This document shows, in pieces, positions 53,462 to 62,202 of a stretch of DNA of 64,000 nucleotides (positions are counted from its first letter, which is position 1; every line of letters starts with the position of its first letter). Source of the DNA: Streptomyces alboflavus (GTDB lineage: Bacteria > Actinomycetota > Actinomycetes > Streptomycetales > Streptomycetaceae); NCBI RefSeq assembly GCF_000716675.1, contig NZ_JNXT01000020.1, forward strand, positions 1-64,000, in the 5' to 3' direction. The notes beneath the pieces were generated by a model. It saw nothing but the letters and a program-made list of their open reading frames with translations. It made no database searches and was not told the origin of the DNA. Position numbers and translations under genes: made by a program.

Positions 53462-53848
53462 GTGAGCGTGCCGCCCGACGGCCCGCACGACCCGCTGATC
53501 CCGATGCCCGAACTGACGCCTGCCGCGCTGCGCTCGGCGGTGGCCAAGATCGCGCCCAGCCGGGTTCCCGAACTGACCCGGCACCTCTTCGAAGCCACGA
53601 CGAACGCGCAGCAGACCCAGAGCCTCGCCCCTCTGCGCTCGTTCATCCACTCCTGGGCCGTCTTCGTGGCGATCGAACGGCACCCGCAGCGCGCGGCCCG
53701 ATTGCGAGAGCTGGAGCGCTTCGTCAGCACCGGTGACGGCGACCCCATGGACGCCGTGACGGAGATCCGCGAGATCTGGGAAACCGCGGAAGTCGACGCG
53801 GGGCTTCAGCGAGTGACGGGCCCCATCGGGTCGGTCCGGAACGGGTAG
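53462..53848 (+). CDS. Conserved small protein, DUF6247-like
   Basis: A 128-aa cytosolic protein, mostly helical: MPELTPAALRSAVAKIAPSR, then APLRSFIHSWAVFVAIERHP and ARLRELERFV. From memory this pattern fits the actinobacterial DUF6247 family, some members of which sit next to toxin-like genes. No such partner is convincing here. The GTG at 53462 is the best start; a longer open frame upstream lacks a ribosome site. Function unknown. Confidence 0.7.
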   Translation: MSVPPDGPHDPLIPMPELTPAALRSAVAKIAPSRVPELTRHLFEATTNAQQTQSLAPLRSFIHSWAVFVAIERHPQRAARLRELERFVSTGDGDPMDAVTEIREIWETAEVDAGLQRVTGPIGSVRNG

Positions 53849-53951
53849 GCAGGCCGCCCGCAGCGCTCGCACCTGGGCACGGCGCCCCCTACGGGCATGC
53901 GGACCCTGACCAAAACGGCCGCCCCCTCCGGACCGGGACCCTCGGCAGACG

Positions 53952-54167
53952 TCAAGGCACCTCCCCCCGGCTCCGCGCGTTCGCGTACGCCGTCGCCGCG
54001 CGCAGCCGCTCCGCGCTCGTCGCCGTCCTGAGCGCCTCGGGGGCGCAGTCCCACTCCCGGCCGCCCCCGTACGGGCGCAGCTGTACGTACGGGCCCTCGT
54101 GGCCCATCACCCGGCCCACCCGGCCCGACCTCGTGTCCACCGCGTACGTGCCGATCGGCAGCCTCAT
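53952..54167 (-). CDS. Small conserved Streptomyces protein (SH3-like)
   Basis: A 71-aa protein, MRLPIGTYAVDTRSGRVGRV onward, with GHEGPYVQLRPYGGGREWDC in the middle. The short beta-rich pattern (GRVGRVMGHEGPYVQLRPYGG) recalls Streptomyces proteins found beside XRE/DUF397 regulator pairs, such as the pair directly downstream here. It probably belongs functionally to that module, but its activity is unknown. Confidence 0.72.
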   Translation of the reverse strand: MRLPIGTYAVDTRSGRVGRVMGHEGPYVQLRPYGGGREWDCAPEALRTATSAERLRAATAYANARSRGEVP

Positions 54168-54375
54168 GCCGTCACCGCCCCGCGGCCGTGCCCGGCCGCT
54201 TTCGCCAGAGAAATTCCCGTCCGACCCGGGGCGGCACGCAATTCTTCCACTGTTTCCTCCACCTCTTCGAGACCAGCCGCAGAGTGCCGGTGGCCTGCGG
54301 CGTTAATCGCCGTCACGTGGCTCCCCTTTGCTGTCGGATTTCACGCTTCATGTCTCCACGATGACGCGGTCCGCC

Positions 54376-54410
54376 TACACTCGGCAGGAGTCTGTGCGCT
54401 ACAAGTGCGC
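54376..54410 (+). promoter_or_regulatory. XRE promoter with GCGC-TACAAGT-GCGC site
   Basis: TACACT (54376-54381) is a plausible -10. Just downstream, GCGC-N7-GCGC (54396-54410) with TACAAGT in the centre forms an operator-like element before the XRE start. I recall similar TACAAGTGCGC sequences near DUF397-associated regulators, but not firmly. Confidence 0.4.
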
Positions 54411-54432
54411 GGCTGAGGAGGGGAGTTCATCC

Positions 54433-55275
54433 ATGGCCAAAGGTGCTCATGGGTCCCGGCAGGCCGCGTGGGAGTTCTTCGGGGCGGAGCTGAAGCGGAG
54501 GCGCGAGGAGGCCGCGTTTACGCAGGTGGAGCTGGGTGCGCGGGTTTTTGTCTCCGGCGGCTACATCGGCCAGTTCGAACAGGCTATTCGTAAGCCGCAG
54601 TTGGATGTGGCCCAGCGGATTGACGAAGTCTTACGGACTGATGGCCTTTTCGAGCGAATGTGGCGCAAGCTCATCAAGGACCAACCGTTCGAGGCCTACT
54701 TCGCTCATGTAGCGGAGCTGGAGCGGCTGGCCACGAAGATTTGCGAGTTCGAGCCGATGCTGGTTCCCGGGCTGCTGCAGACTCCGGAGTACACACGCGC
54801 GTTGTACGAGGTGAGCCATCCGTTCGCCGCCCCGGAGTACATCGACGAGCAGATCCAGGCCCGCATGGACCGCGCCCATATCCTGAAGGACGCCGCGCGG
54901 CCCGAGTACTGGGTGATCATGCACGAGGCCGCGCTCCGCGTGCCGGTCGGCGACCCCCTCACCATGGCTGCGCAACTCGACCGTCTCCTGCAGATGGTGA
55001 GCGAGCACAAGGTGCTGCTCCAGGTGATCCCCTTCGTGGCGGGAGCGCACGCGAGGATGGGCAAGATGATGCGGCTCATGGAGTTCGAGGACGCTCCGCC
55101 CGCCGTCTATACAGAAGGCGTGCATTGGGGGAATCTCCTGGACGACCCAGCAGTGGTGAAGCGAGTCCACGGCTCCTACGATCTGCTCAGGGCCGCCGCG
55201 TTGCCGCCGGAGGCGTCCCTGAAACTGATCAAGTCGGCGGCGGAGGACCACAGACGATGCGCGAAGCCGACCTGA
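54433..55275 (+). CDS. XRE-family regulator with DUF5753 (Scr1/BldB-partner type)
   Basis: A 280-aa protein. The N-terminal HTH comprises FFGAELKRRREEAAFTQVEL and GYIGQFEQAIRKPQLDVAQRI. The C-terminal DUF5753 domain has FEPMLVPGLLQTPEYTRALY, WVIMHEAALRVPVGDPLTMA, QLDRLLQMV and LQVIPF. A GGGGAG site precedes the ATG. Codon 67 is TTA (54631-54633). The G+C is visibly lower than the surroundings, suggesting acquisition. The last 19 bp overlap the DUF397 gene, with which such regulators form a developmental regulator/antiactivator-like pair (Scr1-Scr2 or WhiJ-type systems). Confidence 0.92.
   Translation: MAKGAHGSRQAAWEFFGAELKRRREEAAFTQVELGARVFVSGGYIGQFEQAIRKPQLDVAQRIDEVLRTDGLFERMWRKLIKDQPFEAYFAHVAELERLATKICEFEPMLVPGLLQTPEYTRALYEVSHPFAAPEYIDEQIQARMDRAHILKDAARPEYWVIMHEAALRVPVGDPLTMAAQLDRLLQMVSEHKVLLQVIPFVAGAHARMGKMMRLMEFEDAPPAVYTEGVHWGNLLDDPAVVKRVHGSYDLLRAAALPPEASLKLIKSAAEDHRRCAKPT
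54631..54633 (+). other. TTA (bldA) codon in XRE regulator
   Basis: In-frame leucine codon 67 (DEVLRTDG) is TTA, so expression of this regulator should depend on bldA. Confidence 0.9.
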
Positions 55276-55481
55276 CCAACGCCCAGTGGCGCAAGAGCAG
55301 TTACAGCAGCGGCGACGGCGGCGAGAACTGCGTCGAAGTCGCCTCCGGGCTCCCCGGACTGGTCCCCGTCCGCGACAGCAAAACCAGCCCCGACGGCAGC
55401 CCCGTCGTCCTCATAGGCGCCCCCGCCTGGACCACCTTCCTCACCGCGCTGCGCGGCGGCGACGCCAGTACGCCCAGGTGA
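55257..55481 (+). CDS. DUF397 small protein (XRE partner)
   Basis: A 74-aa protein with the diagnostic W-R-K-S-S-Y-S pattern (QWRKSSYSSGDGGENCVEVA), then VPVRDSKTSPDGSPV and WTTFL near the end. DUF397 proteins accompany XRE/DUF5753 regulators and are thought to modulate them. The start overlaps the regulator gene by 19 bp. The 3' end overlaps the convergent membrane-protein gene by 41 bp. Confidence 0.92.
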   Translation: MREADLTNAQWRKSSYSSGDGGENCVEVASGLPGLVPVRDSKTSPDGSPVVLIGAPAWTTFLTALRGGDASTPR

Positions 55482-56040
55482 CCGCCCCCAGCAAGGGCCC
55501 CCACAGCAGCAGCGGAGCGTAACTCACGTACAACGCCGCGGCCTGCCACGGGCCCTGGCGGGTCGGGTAGTCCTCGGCCAGGGGCTCCCCCGTGATCGTC
55601 ACCCCCGCTGCCTCCGCCACGAACGCGCCCGTCCACAGCACCGTGACCAGCACGGCGCCGATCGCCGCCGGGACGACCGCCGCCATGGTCGGCACGGCCC
55701 GCCCCCGCAGGAACGGCACCCAGCGCGGGAAGACCTCGCCCCAGCGAGTGACGAGCCCCACCGCCGTGAAGGCGAACAGCTCGGAGACGAGGGACAGGAG
55801 CAGCATGTAGGACCAGCCCGGCAGCCACGCCGGGAGGCTCCCCCGTTCGTCGTGGGTGCTCTCGTCGAGGAACCAGCTGGCGATGCGCCAGACACCGGAG
55901 GGCACCGCGGTCAGCGGTACGGCGAGCGCGGCCAGCCACGCCCACTGGGGGACGCCGTCGGCGCGGGCGTGGGCGGCGGCCAAGCAGGCACGCAACCGGC
56001 CGGGCGGAGGCGGGAGTTCCATGCGGGTGTCGGTCGTCAT
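55441..56040 (-). CDS. Predicted integral membrane protein
   Basis: A 199-aa protein with four to five hydrophobic segments (about 32-52, 75-93, 117-142, 165-190) and a basic C-terminus WRRRRAAR. The sequence PQWAWLAALAVPLTAVPSG, RIASWFLDES, VSELFAFTAVGLV and PLLLWGPLLGAVTWAYWRRR is well conserved in composition. I recognise no family. It is transcribed toward the DUF397 gene. Confidence 0.78.
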   Translation of the reverse strand: MTTDTRMELPPPPGRLRACLAAAHARADGVPQWAWLAALAVPLTAVPSGVWRIASWFLDESTHDERGSLPAWLPGWSYMLLLSLVSELFAFTAVGLVTRWGEVFPRWVPFLRGRAVPTMAAVVPAAIGAVLVTVLWTGAFVAEAAGVTITGEPLAEDYPTRQGPWQAAALYVSYAPLLLWGPLLGAVTWAYWRRRRAAR

Positions 56041-56119
56041 GGGACCAGCCTGCGATCACGCACCGCCGCCCGGATCGCCCACCGGGACGAAGCAGCTCCG
56101 CCGCGCGGCGGACCCGGGG

Positions 56120-57076
56120 TCAGCCCAGGAGATCGACGGTGCCGCCGACGCCGCGCCGTTCCGCCTCCCGGAAAGCGAGCCAGGACAGGGCGAGGTCCTG
56201 CCAGGGCAGGCCGACGGGCGCGTAGACGGAGCGGACGGTCGAGGTGCCGTCCGCGTGGGCGGCGGGCCGCTCGCCGCGCAGCACCTCGCCGAGGGTCGCG
56301 TCGGCGGCCGACGCGGGCAGCCCGGCGGCGGCCAACGCGCCCATGGAGGCGGCGAGTTCACGGTCGTCCACGACGAGGTGGGCGGCCCGCAGCAGGTCCC
56401 CGGCCAGCTCCTGCTTGCCGGGCTCGTCGGCGCCGAGGGTGGTGAGGTGCTGGCCGGGGCGGGTGTCGGCAAGGGCGAGGAGGGGGGTGCGGGACCAGGT
56501 GGCGAGGAGGACCACGTCGGCGTCGGCGGCGACCTCGGGGGCGGACGCCGAGACCTGGCCGTCGTGGCGGGCGGCGAACTCGGCCGCGCGGTCCGCGTCC
56601 GTGTCGTACACGGTGAGCCCCGCGAAGGAACGCAGCGTACGCAGGCCGCGCACCATCAGCTCCGCCTGCGCGCCTGCCCCGATCACACCGAGCACGGCGG
56701 CGCCCGCGGGGTCGGGCGCGGCCAGCGCGTGCGTGCCGAGGGCGGCGGCGAGACCCGTGCGCCAGGCGGTGACCGTGGCCGAGTCGAGGAGGGCGAGAAG
56801 CTCGCCGTCGGCGCCGCCGTGCAGACAGATCACCCCGCGCAACGCGGGCCGCGCGCCCGGGAACTTGGCGTTGACCTTCACGGTGTACGCGTCCACGCCG
56901 GGCAGGAGGCCGGGGATCAACACCGTCGCCGTACCCGGAAACGGCAGGTCCGTGCGCACGCGCTGCCCGGGGACCGACACGTCGTCCGCCGCACGGAAAC
57001 CGTCCGCGAGGGCGGCTAGGCAGGCGGCGGGGTCGAGGAGGGCGAGGAGGTCGCTGTGGGTGAGCAGGCGCGTCAT
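56120..57076 (-). CDS. Ornithine cyclodeaminase / mu-crystallin family protein
   Basis: A 318-aa NAD(P)-dependent enzyme of the OCD/mu-crystallin family. VKVNAKFPG carries the catalytic Lys; LLDSATVTAWRTGLAAALG, then VLGVIGAGAQAELMVRGL (dinucleotide fold GAGAQA), TVYDTDADRAAEFAA and TLGADEPGKQELAGDLL. Members include ornithine cyclodeaminase, alanine dehydrogenase and ketimine reductase. The ATG at 57076 gives a standard length. No metabolic neighbours indicate the substrate. Confidence 0.92.
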   Translation of the reverse strand: MTRLLTHSDLLALLDPAACLAALADGFRAADDVSVPGQRVRTDLPFPGTATVLIPGLLPGVDAYTVKVNAKFPGARPALRGVICLHGGADGELLALLDSATVTAWRTGLAAALGTHALAAPDPAGAAVLGVIGAGAQAELMVRGLRTLRSFAGLTVYDTDADRAAEFAARHDGQVSASAPEVAADADVVLLATWSRTPLLALADTRPGQHLTTLGADEPGKQELAGDLLRAAHLVVDDRELAASMGALAAAGLPASAADATLGEVLRGERPAAHADGTSTVRSVYAPVGLPWQDLALSWLAFREAERRGVGGTVDLLG

Positions 57077-57236
57077 CCCTTGATCGTGCCACCTTCGCCG
57101 CACGCGGCCCCCCGGCCCCGACTCCCGGCCCCGGCCCCCGGCCCCCGGCGCGAAGTGGGGCCGGCGATCCGCTGATGACGCTCCCCCCGGCACGGATCGC
57201 CGACCCCGGTCTGGATGCCCCGGATTCCCCCGAGGC

Positions 57237-57617
57237 CTAGATGTGGGCGACGTACAGATATCCCCGCGCCCACGTCGTCGTCTTCACCCAGTGCGTGCCC
57301 TTGGAGCTGACACACCGATGGGTGTAGCGCACGTACTTGCCCTTGGGGACCTTCACCTTGATGCGGGCGTGCTTCGACATCCCCGCCCTGATGGGAGCCT
57401 TCCGCTTCGTCTTGCCGTGCTTGGTCCCCACGTACTCGCAGCGGAACGAGGCGGCCGCCGATTCCGCCCCGGCGGCGGGCGCCGACACCGACGCCGTACG
57501 CTGGGGCGCCGACGTCTGGTGGTTGTCCGCGAGTGCCGACCCCGCCGGGACCGTGAGCATCGCCGTGGCGACAGCGCTCACAGCGACGGCCCGCAGCGGC
57601 TTCCGTGCGTACTTCAT
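57237..57617 (-). CDS. Small secreted protein
   Basis: A 126-aa exported protein with a clear signal peptide (about 1-31, cleavage near SALADNH) and a short Ser/Ala linker. The C-terminal domain has two Cys (FRCEYVGTKHGKTKRK, TYRHTHRCVSSKGTHW-like) and many basic and aromatic residues. It probably forms a small beta-domain stabilised by one disulfide; the pattern recalls SH3-like or cell-wall-binding modules. It is divergent from the SARP gene. Function unknown. Confidence 0.82.
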   Translation of the reverse strand: MKYARKPLRAVAVSAVATAMLTVPAGSALADNHQTSAPQRTASVSAPAAGAESAAASFRCEYVGTKHGKTKRKAPIRAGMSKHARIKVKVPKGKYVRYTHRCVSSKGTHWVKTTTWARGYLYVAHI

Positions 57618-57766
57618 CGGCTTCCTTTCGTCTTGTTCCCCCGTGGCTCACCAGTGTTCGCGGGACAGTTGGGCGTCTCGCTGGGTGAATCATTGGGCGA
57701 TGCACGGGCAGTCGCTCGTACACGGTGATGTGACGGTGGCGTGAACGCGGGGCGGAAGGTGTTCTG

Positions 57767-60700
57767 TTGGGATCGGACGACAGCGGGGCGGCCGCGGGGC
57801 CGTTACGGTTCGCGCTGCTCGGACCCGTGCGGGCCTGGCGGGGCGAGCGGGTGCTTGATCTCGGGGCGCCTCGGCAGCGGTCCGTCGCCGCCGTGCTGCT
57901 CCTCGGCAGGGGGCGGCCCGTCGCCCGCGACCAGCTCGTCCGGGCGGTCTGGGGCGAGCCCGCCCCGGCGTACGCGGTCCCGCAGTTGCAGAAGTACGTC
58001 TCCGCGCTGCGGCGCGTCCTGGAGCCCGAGCGGAGCCCCAGGTCGCCCTCGGGGGTCCTGAACTGGTCCGCCAGCGGATACGTCCTCGACGTCGGCCCGG
58101 ACGACATCGACGCGGCCGCCTTCGAGCGCGGGGTCGGCCGGGGCCGCGCCGCACGGGCCCGCGGGGACGCGGAAGGGGCGGCCGAGGAGCTGCGCGCTGC
58201 CCTCGCCCTGTGGCACGGCCCGGACGCCCCCGCCCTCTCCGACGTGACGAGCGGCTTCCTGGACACGGAACGCGACCGGCTCGCCGAGCTGCGGGCCGCC
58301 GCCCTGGAGGAACGCGTCCAGGCCGACCTCGACCTCGGGCGCCACCAGGAGGTCGTACCCGAACTGATGCGCCTCGTCGGTGACTTCCCGCTGCGCGAGC
58401 GGTTCGCGGGACTGCTGATGCTGGCCCTGTACCGGTGCGGGCGGCAGGGCGACGCCCTCGGCGCGTACCGGCGGATGCGGCGCGGGCTGCGCGAGGAGCT
58501 GGGCGTGGATCCGGGGGCGGAGGTGCAGGAGCTGCACGGGCGGATCCTGGCGTCGGCGCCGTCGCTGGACCTGGACCTGGACCGGCCGGGGGTGACGGAC
58601 TCCGCGCACGGGCCGGGAGCGGGGGTACCGGACGGCGACGGGCCGCCGCACCTATCCGTCGCGCGAGCCATCGAAGGGCTGCATCAACTCCCCATGGACA
58701 TACCGGAGTTCATTGGGAGGGAGGCCGAGCTGCGGGAGCTCGTAGGGGAAACCGCCGACATGGGCACCGGCACCGGCGTCGTCGTCGCCGTCATCGAGGG
58801 CATGGCGGGCGTCGGCAAGACCCGCCTCGCCGTCCGCGCCGCCCACCAGCTCGTCGCCCAGGGCCACTTCGCGGACGTCCAGCTGTGGGCCGACCTGAAG
58901 GGCTTCTCCCCGGACCGGCCCCCCGCCGACCCCGCCCACGTCCTGGAGGGCTTCCTGCGCCTGCTCGGCGTACCGGGCGACCTCGTCCCCGACCAGGTGG
59001 AAGCCCGCGCCGCCCTGTACCGCGACCGGCTCGCGGGCCGCCGCGCCCTGGTGGTCCTCGACGACGCGGCCGACGAGGAGCAGGTGCGGCCCCTGCTGCC
59101 CGGCACCGGATCCTGCCTGCTCCTGATCACCAGCCGCCGTGTCCTCGGCGGGCTCGACGGCGCTCGCACCACCCGCCTCGCCCCCTTCAGCCCGAAGGAG
59201 GCCGCCGCGCTCATCGACCGCGTCACGGAGCGCGAGCGCCCCGGGGCGGACCCGCCGGACCACCCCGGGGTGAAATCCCCGCAGGTCCCGGGGCCCGACG
59301 ACGCGCTCCTGCGCGTCGCCGAGCTCTGCGGCCACCTGCCGCTCGCCGTGGCGCTTGCGGGGCGCCGCCTGCGCACCCGCCCCTCCTGGTCCACGACGGA
59401 CCTGGCCCGGCGCCTGGAGGCCGACGAGGGCAGACTGCGTCAACTCGCTGTCGGCGGACGGACGGTGGGCGCCGCCTTCGCGCTGTCGTACGAGTCGCTG
59501 CCCGAGCCCCGGCGCCGGGCCTTCCGCCTCCTCGCCCTGCACCCCGGCACCGACTGCACCCCGGATTCGGCCGCCGCGCTGCTCGGCACGGACCGCGACA
59601 CGGCCGAGGACCTCCTGGAAGCCCTGCTCGACGAGCACCTGCTGCAGAGCTTCGCGCACGGCCGCTACCGCCACCACGACCTGTTGCGCCTGTACGCGCA
59701 CGGCCGCACCCACGCCGAGGACTCCGAGGAGTCCCGTACGGCCGCCGTCCTGCGGCTCGCCCGGTGGTACTGCGACGCCGCCGAGGGCGCGCGGCGGCGG
59801 CTCGAACCCTGGTGGACACCGGACGGATGCCCGCGCACGGCGGCCCACCCGCGACCGGCGCCGCCGGAATCGGCCGCGGCGGCCCTGGAGTGGCTGGAGC
59901 GGGAGCGCGCCAACCTGACGGCCGTGACCGAGGAGACCACGCGCCTCGGCCGGTACGACTGCACCTGGCGGCTCGCCACCGCGGCCCACTCCTTCCTCGG
60001 CCTGCACGCGTACGGCACCGACAGCCTCGCGGGCCTGGACCTCGGCCTCGACGCGGCCCGCAGGTCCGGCGACCTCGCCCAACAGGCCCGCGCCGTACGG
60101 GACATCGGCCTCGTCCACGACGGCCTCGGCCGCCACGACGAGGCGGCCGAGCACCAGCTGCACGCCCTCGCCCTGTCCGAGGAGGCGGGGGACGCGCGCG
60201 GCGTGGCCGAGGCGCGGTGCGGGCTCGGCCGGGCCCACGCGGCACGCGGGCGGTACGGGGAGAGCGGGGAGCAGCACCGCCTCGCACTCGCCGTGTTCCG
60301 GGAGACGGGCGACCGGCACGGCGAGGCGCGCTCCCTCGCGGGGCTCGGCCTCGCCGACTGGTTCACGCGCGGCACCCACCACCGCAGCGCGGCCCGGCAC
60401 CGGCGCGCGTTCGCACTGTTCCAGGAGGTCGGGGACGTAAGCGGACACGCTCTTGAGACCAGCAGGCTCGGCATGGCGCACTGGGTCTTCGGCAACCACG
60501 AGGAGTGCGCCGCCCACCACCGCCGCGCCCTCACGCTGTTCGAGGAGGCGGGCGACCGGCGCGGGCAGGCCGTCGCGCGCAGCGGGCTCGCCCTCGCCGA
60601 GTGGCATCTGGGGCGGCCGGACGAGGCCGACGCGCACTACCAGCGCGCGCTGGCCGCCTTCCGTGACACCTGCGACCGGCAGGGCGAGGCCATGGTGCTG

Positions 60701-61513
60701 CAGCGGCTCGGGTACGTGCACTGGGTGACGGGCCGGTACGGCCGGGGCGAGGCCGAGCTGCGCGACGCGCTCGCGCTGTGCGCGGGCACCGGCAACCGCA
60801 ACACCGAGGCGTGGACGCTGACCTCGCTCGGCCACCTGTGCCTGCGGCTGCGCCGCGACGACGAGGCGAAGGACCTGCTGCGCGACGGCCTCGCCCTGTC
60901 CCGCCGCCTCGGCGACCGGCACTGCGAGTCCAGCGGACTGCTCGGCCTCGCCCTGACCGCCCTGAACCAGGGCGACCCGGCCGCCTGCGGGCGCCACGCC
61001 CGCGACTCGCTCACCCTCGCCCGGGCGATCGCCAACCCGCACGGGGAGGCCTGGGCGATGATCGGCGTGGGGCTCGCGCTGGTGCACGGGGGCGGCGAGG
61101 TCGGCGTCCGGGCAGGGGGCGGCGTCGACCACATCGGCAGCGGTCAGGACGCGGGTGAGGAGTGGTTCCGGCGGGCCGCCGCCGTCGCCGAGCGCGTCCG
61201 CGAACCCCACACCGAGTCCATGGCCCGCCACGAGCTGGGCCGCGCCGCCGCGCACCTGGAACGCCCGGCGGAGGCCGAACGGCATCTCCGGGCGGCGCTC
61301 GTCCTCCGCCGCCGCATCCAGGACCGGCACGGCGAGGCCGAGACACGCACGGAACTGGCCGCGCTGCTGCGGGACACCGGGCGTCCGGACGCCTCCCGCG
61401 CGGAGGAGGAAGCCGCGTCGGCGCTGTACGCCGGGATTCCGCTGCACGACCGGGTGCCGCTCGCCCCCTGGCTCCCCGGCCCGAGGGCGGGCACGGCCTC
61501 GGACAGGCCCTAG
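57767..61513 (+). CDS. AfsR/SARP-type regulator (OmpR-HTH, BTAD, NB-ARC, TPR)
   Basis: A 1248-aa large SARP. Residues about 12-100: OmpR-like wHTH (RFALLGPVRAWRGERVLDLG, RQRSVAAVLLLGRGRPVARD). BTAD 105-270 (VGDFPLRERFAGLLMLALYR, ALGAYRRMRRGLREELGVDP). NB-ARC from about 315, with P-loop GMAGVGKTRL (345-354) and Walker B LVVLDDAA; then 40-residue TPRs (about 765-1215), at least ten in a regular GD-x-HGEA register. The start is a TTG at 57767 with GGAAGG 8 bp upstream. Such proteins activate antibiotic clusters or AfsS-like targets; no biosynthetic cluster is in view. The stop overlaps the convergent tetR stop by 4 bp. Confidence 0.94.
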   Translation: MGSDDSGAAAGPLRFALLGPVRAWRGERVLDLGAPRQRSVAAVLLLGRGRPVARDQLVRAVWGEPAPAYAVPQLQKYVSALRRVLEPERSPRSPSGVLNWSASGYVLDVGPDDIDAAAFERGVGRGRAARARGDAEGAAEELRAALALWHGPDAPALSDVTSGFLDTERDRLAELRAAALEERVQADLDLGRHQEVVPELMRLVGDFPLRERFAGLLMLALYRCGRQGDALGAYRRMRRGLREELGVDPGAEVQELHGRILASAPSLDLDLDRPGVTDSAHGPGAGVPDGDGPPHLSVARAIEGLHQLPMDIPEFIGREAELRELVGETADMGTGTGVVVAVIEGMAGVGKTRLAVRAAHQLVAQGHFADVQLWADLKGFSPDRPPADPAHVLEGFLRLLGVPGDLVPDQVEARAALYRDRLAGRRALVVLDDAADEEQVRPLLPGTGSCLLLITSRRVLGGLDGARTTRLAPFSPKEAAALIDRVTERERPGADPPDHPGVKSPQVPGPDDALLRVAELCGHLPLAVALAGRRLRTRPSWSTTDLARRLEADEGRLRQLAVGGRTVGAAFALSYESLPEPRRRAFRLLALHPGTDCTPDSAAALLGTDRDTAEDLLEALLDEHLLQSFAHGRYRHHDLLRLYAHGRTHAEDSEESRTAAVLRLARWYCDAAEGARRRLEPWWTPDGCPRTAAHPRPAPPESAAAALEWLERERANLTAVTEETTRLGRYDCTWRLATAAHSFLGLHAYGTDSLAGLDLGLDAARRSGDLAQQARAVRDIGLVHDGLGRHDEAAEHQLHALALSEEAGDARGVAEARCGLGRAHAARGRYGESGEQHRLALAVFRETGDRHGEARSLAGLGLADWFTRGTHHRSAARHRRAFALFQEVGDVSGHALETSRLGMAHWVFGNHEECAAHHRRALTLFEEAGDRRGQAVARSGLALAEWHLGRPDEADAHYQRALAAFRDTCDRQGEAMVLQRLGYVHWVTGRYGRGEAELRDALALCAGTGNRNTEAWTLTSLGHLCLRLRRDDEAKDLLRDGLALSRRLGDRHCESSGLLGLALTALNQGDPAACGRHARDSLTLARAIANPHGEAWAMIGVGLALVHGGGEVGVRAGGGVDHIGSGQDAGEEWFRRAAAVAERVREPHTESMARHELGRAAAHLERPAEAERHLRAALVLRRRIQDRHGEAETRTELAALLRDTGRPDASRAEEEAASALYAGIPLHDRVPLAPWLPGPRAGTASDRP

Positions 61514-62085
61514 CCCAGCACCTTCCCCACATACTCCCCGAGCCGCCCCCGGATCTCCTCCCCCGACATCCCCTCCACCGCCACCAAGTGCTCGACCAGG
61601 TCCGCCCGTACGGCCGCGAGCAGCACGTGGGAGGCGTAGTCGGCGTCGGGCACCGCGTCCGTCGCCGCGAGGGTGTCCCGCAGGACGCCGTGCCACCAGC
61701 CGTAGTGCTCCGCCTCGTACGGGCTGCCGCCGCCCGACTCCTCCAGGGCGACGGACAGATGGCGGTTGCCGAGCTTGAAGACGAGCAGGGCGTCCAGGAG
61801 CGCGGGCACCCGGTCGCGGGCGGGGGTGGCGGGGCCGAGCGGCGGCGGCCCCGAATCGACGGCGGCGCGCACCGCCTCGCTGCGGGCCGTGAACACCGCG
61901 CGGATCAGGCCGGTGCGGTCGCCGAAGCGGCGGAACAGGGTGCCCTTGCCGACGCCCGCCGCCGCCGCGATCTGGTCCATGGACACGCCGCGCGGGCTGT
62001 CGCTGCGCGCGAACAGGCCGTCGGCGGCGGCGAGTACGGCCTCGCGGTTGCGGGCCGCGTCGGCGCGGGCCTTGCGCTCGGTCAT
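61510..62085 (-). CDS. TetR-family repressor
   Basis: A 191-aa regulator: HTH VSMDQIAAAAGVGKGTLFRRFGDRTGLIRAVF, in two halves VSMDQIAAAAGVGKGTLFRR and FGDRTGLIRAVF (about 33-64). The ligand domain is ALLDALLVFKLGNRHLSVAL. It diverges from the SnoaL/NmrA pair across a 117-bp gap with two near-identical operator-like repeats. It shares a 4-bp stop overlap with the SARP gene. Confidence 0.92.
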   Translation of the reverse strand: MTERKARADAARNREAVLAAADGLFARSDSPRGVSMDQIAAAAGVGKGTLFRRFGDRTGLIRAVFTARSEAVRAAVDSGPPPLGPATPARDRVPALLDALLVFKLGNRHLSVALEESGGGSPYEAEHYGWWHGVLRDTLAATDAVPDADYASHVLLAAVRADLVEHLVAVEGMSGEEIRGRLGEYVGKVLG

Positions 62086-62138
62086 GGGGACACCGTCATC
62101 TCGCGCGGGGCCTTTCGTGCGGGGACACCTTTACAAAG

Positions 62139-62184
62139 CGGACCGGCGGTCCGTATCGTCAAACGGACCGACAGTCCGAATCGT
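62139..62184. promoter_or_regulatory. Tandem TetR operators (25-bp period)
   Basis: CGGACCGGCGGTCCG (62139-62153) and CGGACCGACAGTCCG (62164-62178) are dyads, each followed by TATCGT/AATCGT. The 21-bp units agree at 18 positions and repeat every 25 bp. The site sits between tetR and the SnoaL gene and should control both. Confidence 0.78.
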
Positions 62185-62202
62185 AGAGGACGGCACCTTC
62201 CC

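Noticed and set aside
53806..54054. A possible small gene after 53952 on the - strand ending in a CERCGRPAYPF motif
   Set aside because: The CXXC is suggestive, but the start is unclear and it overlaps the 3' end of the DUF6247-like gene. Not supported enough to list.
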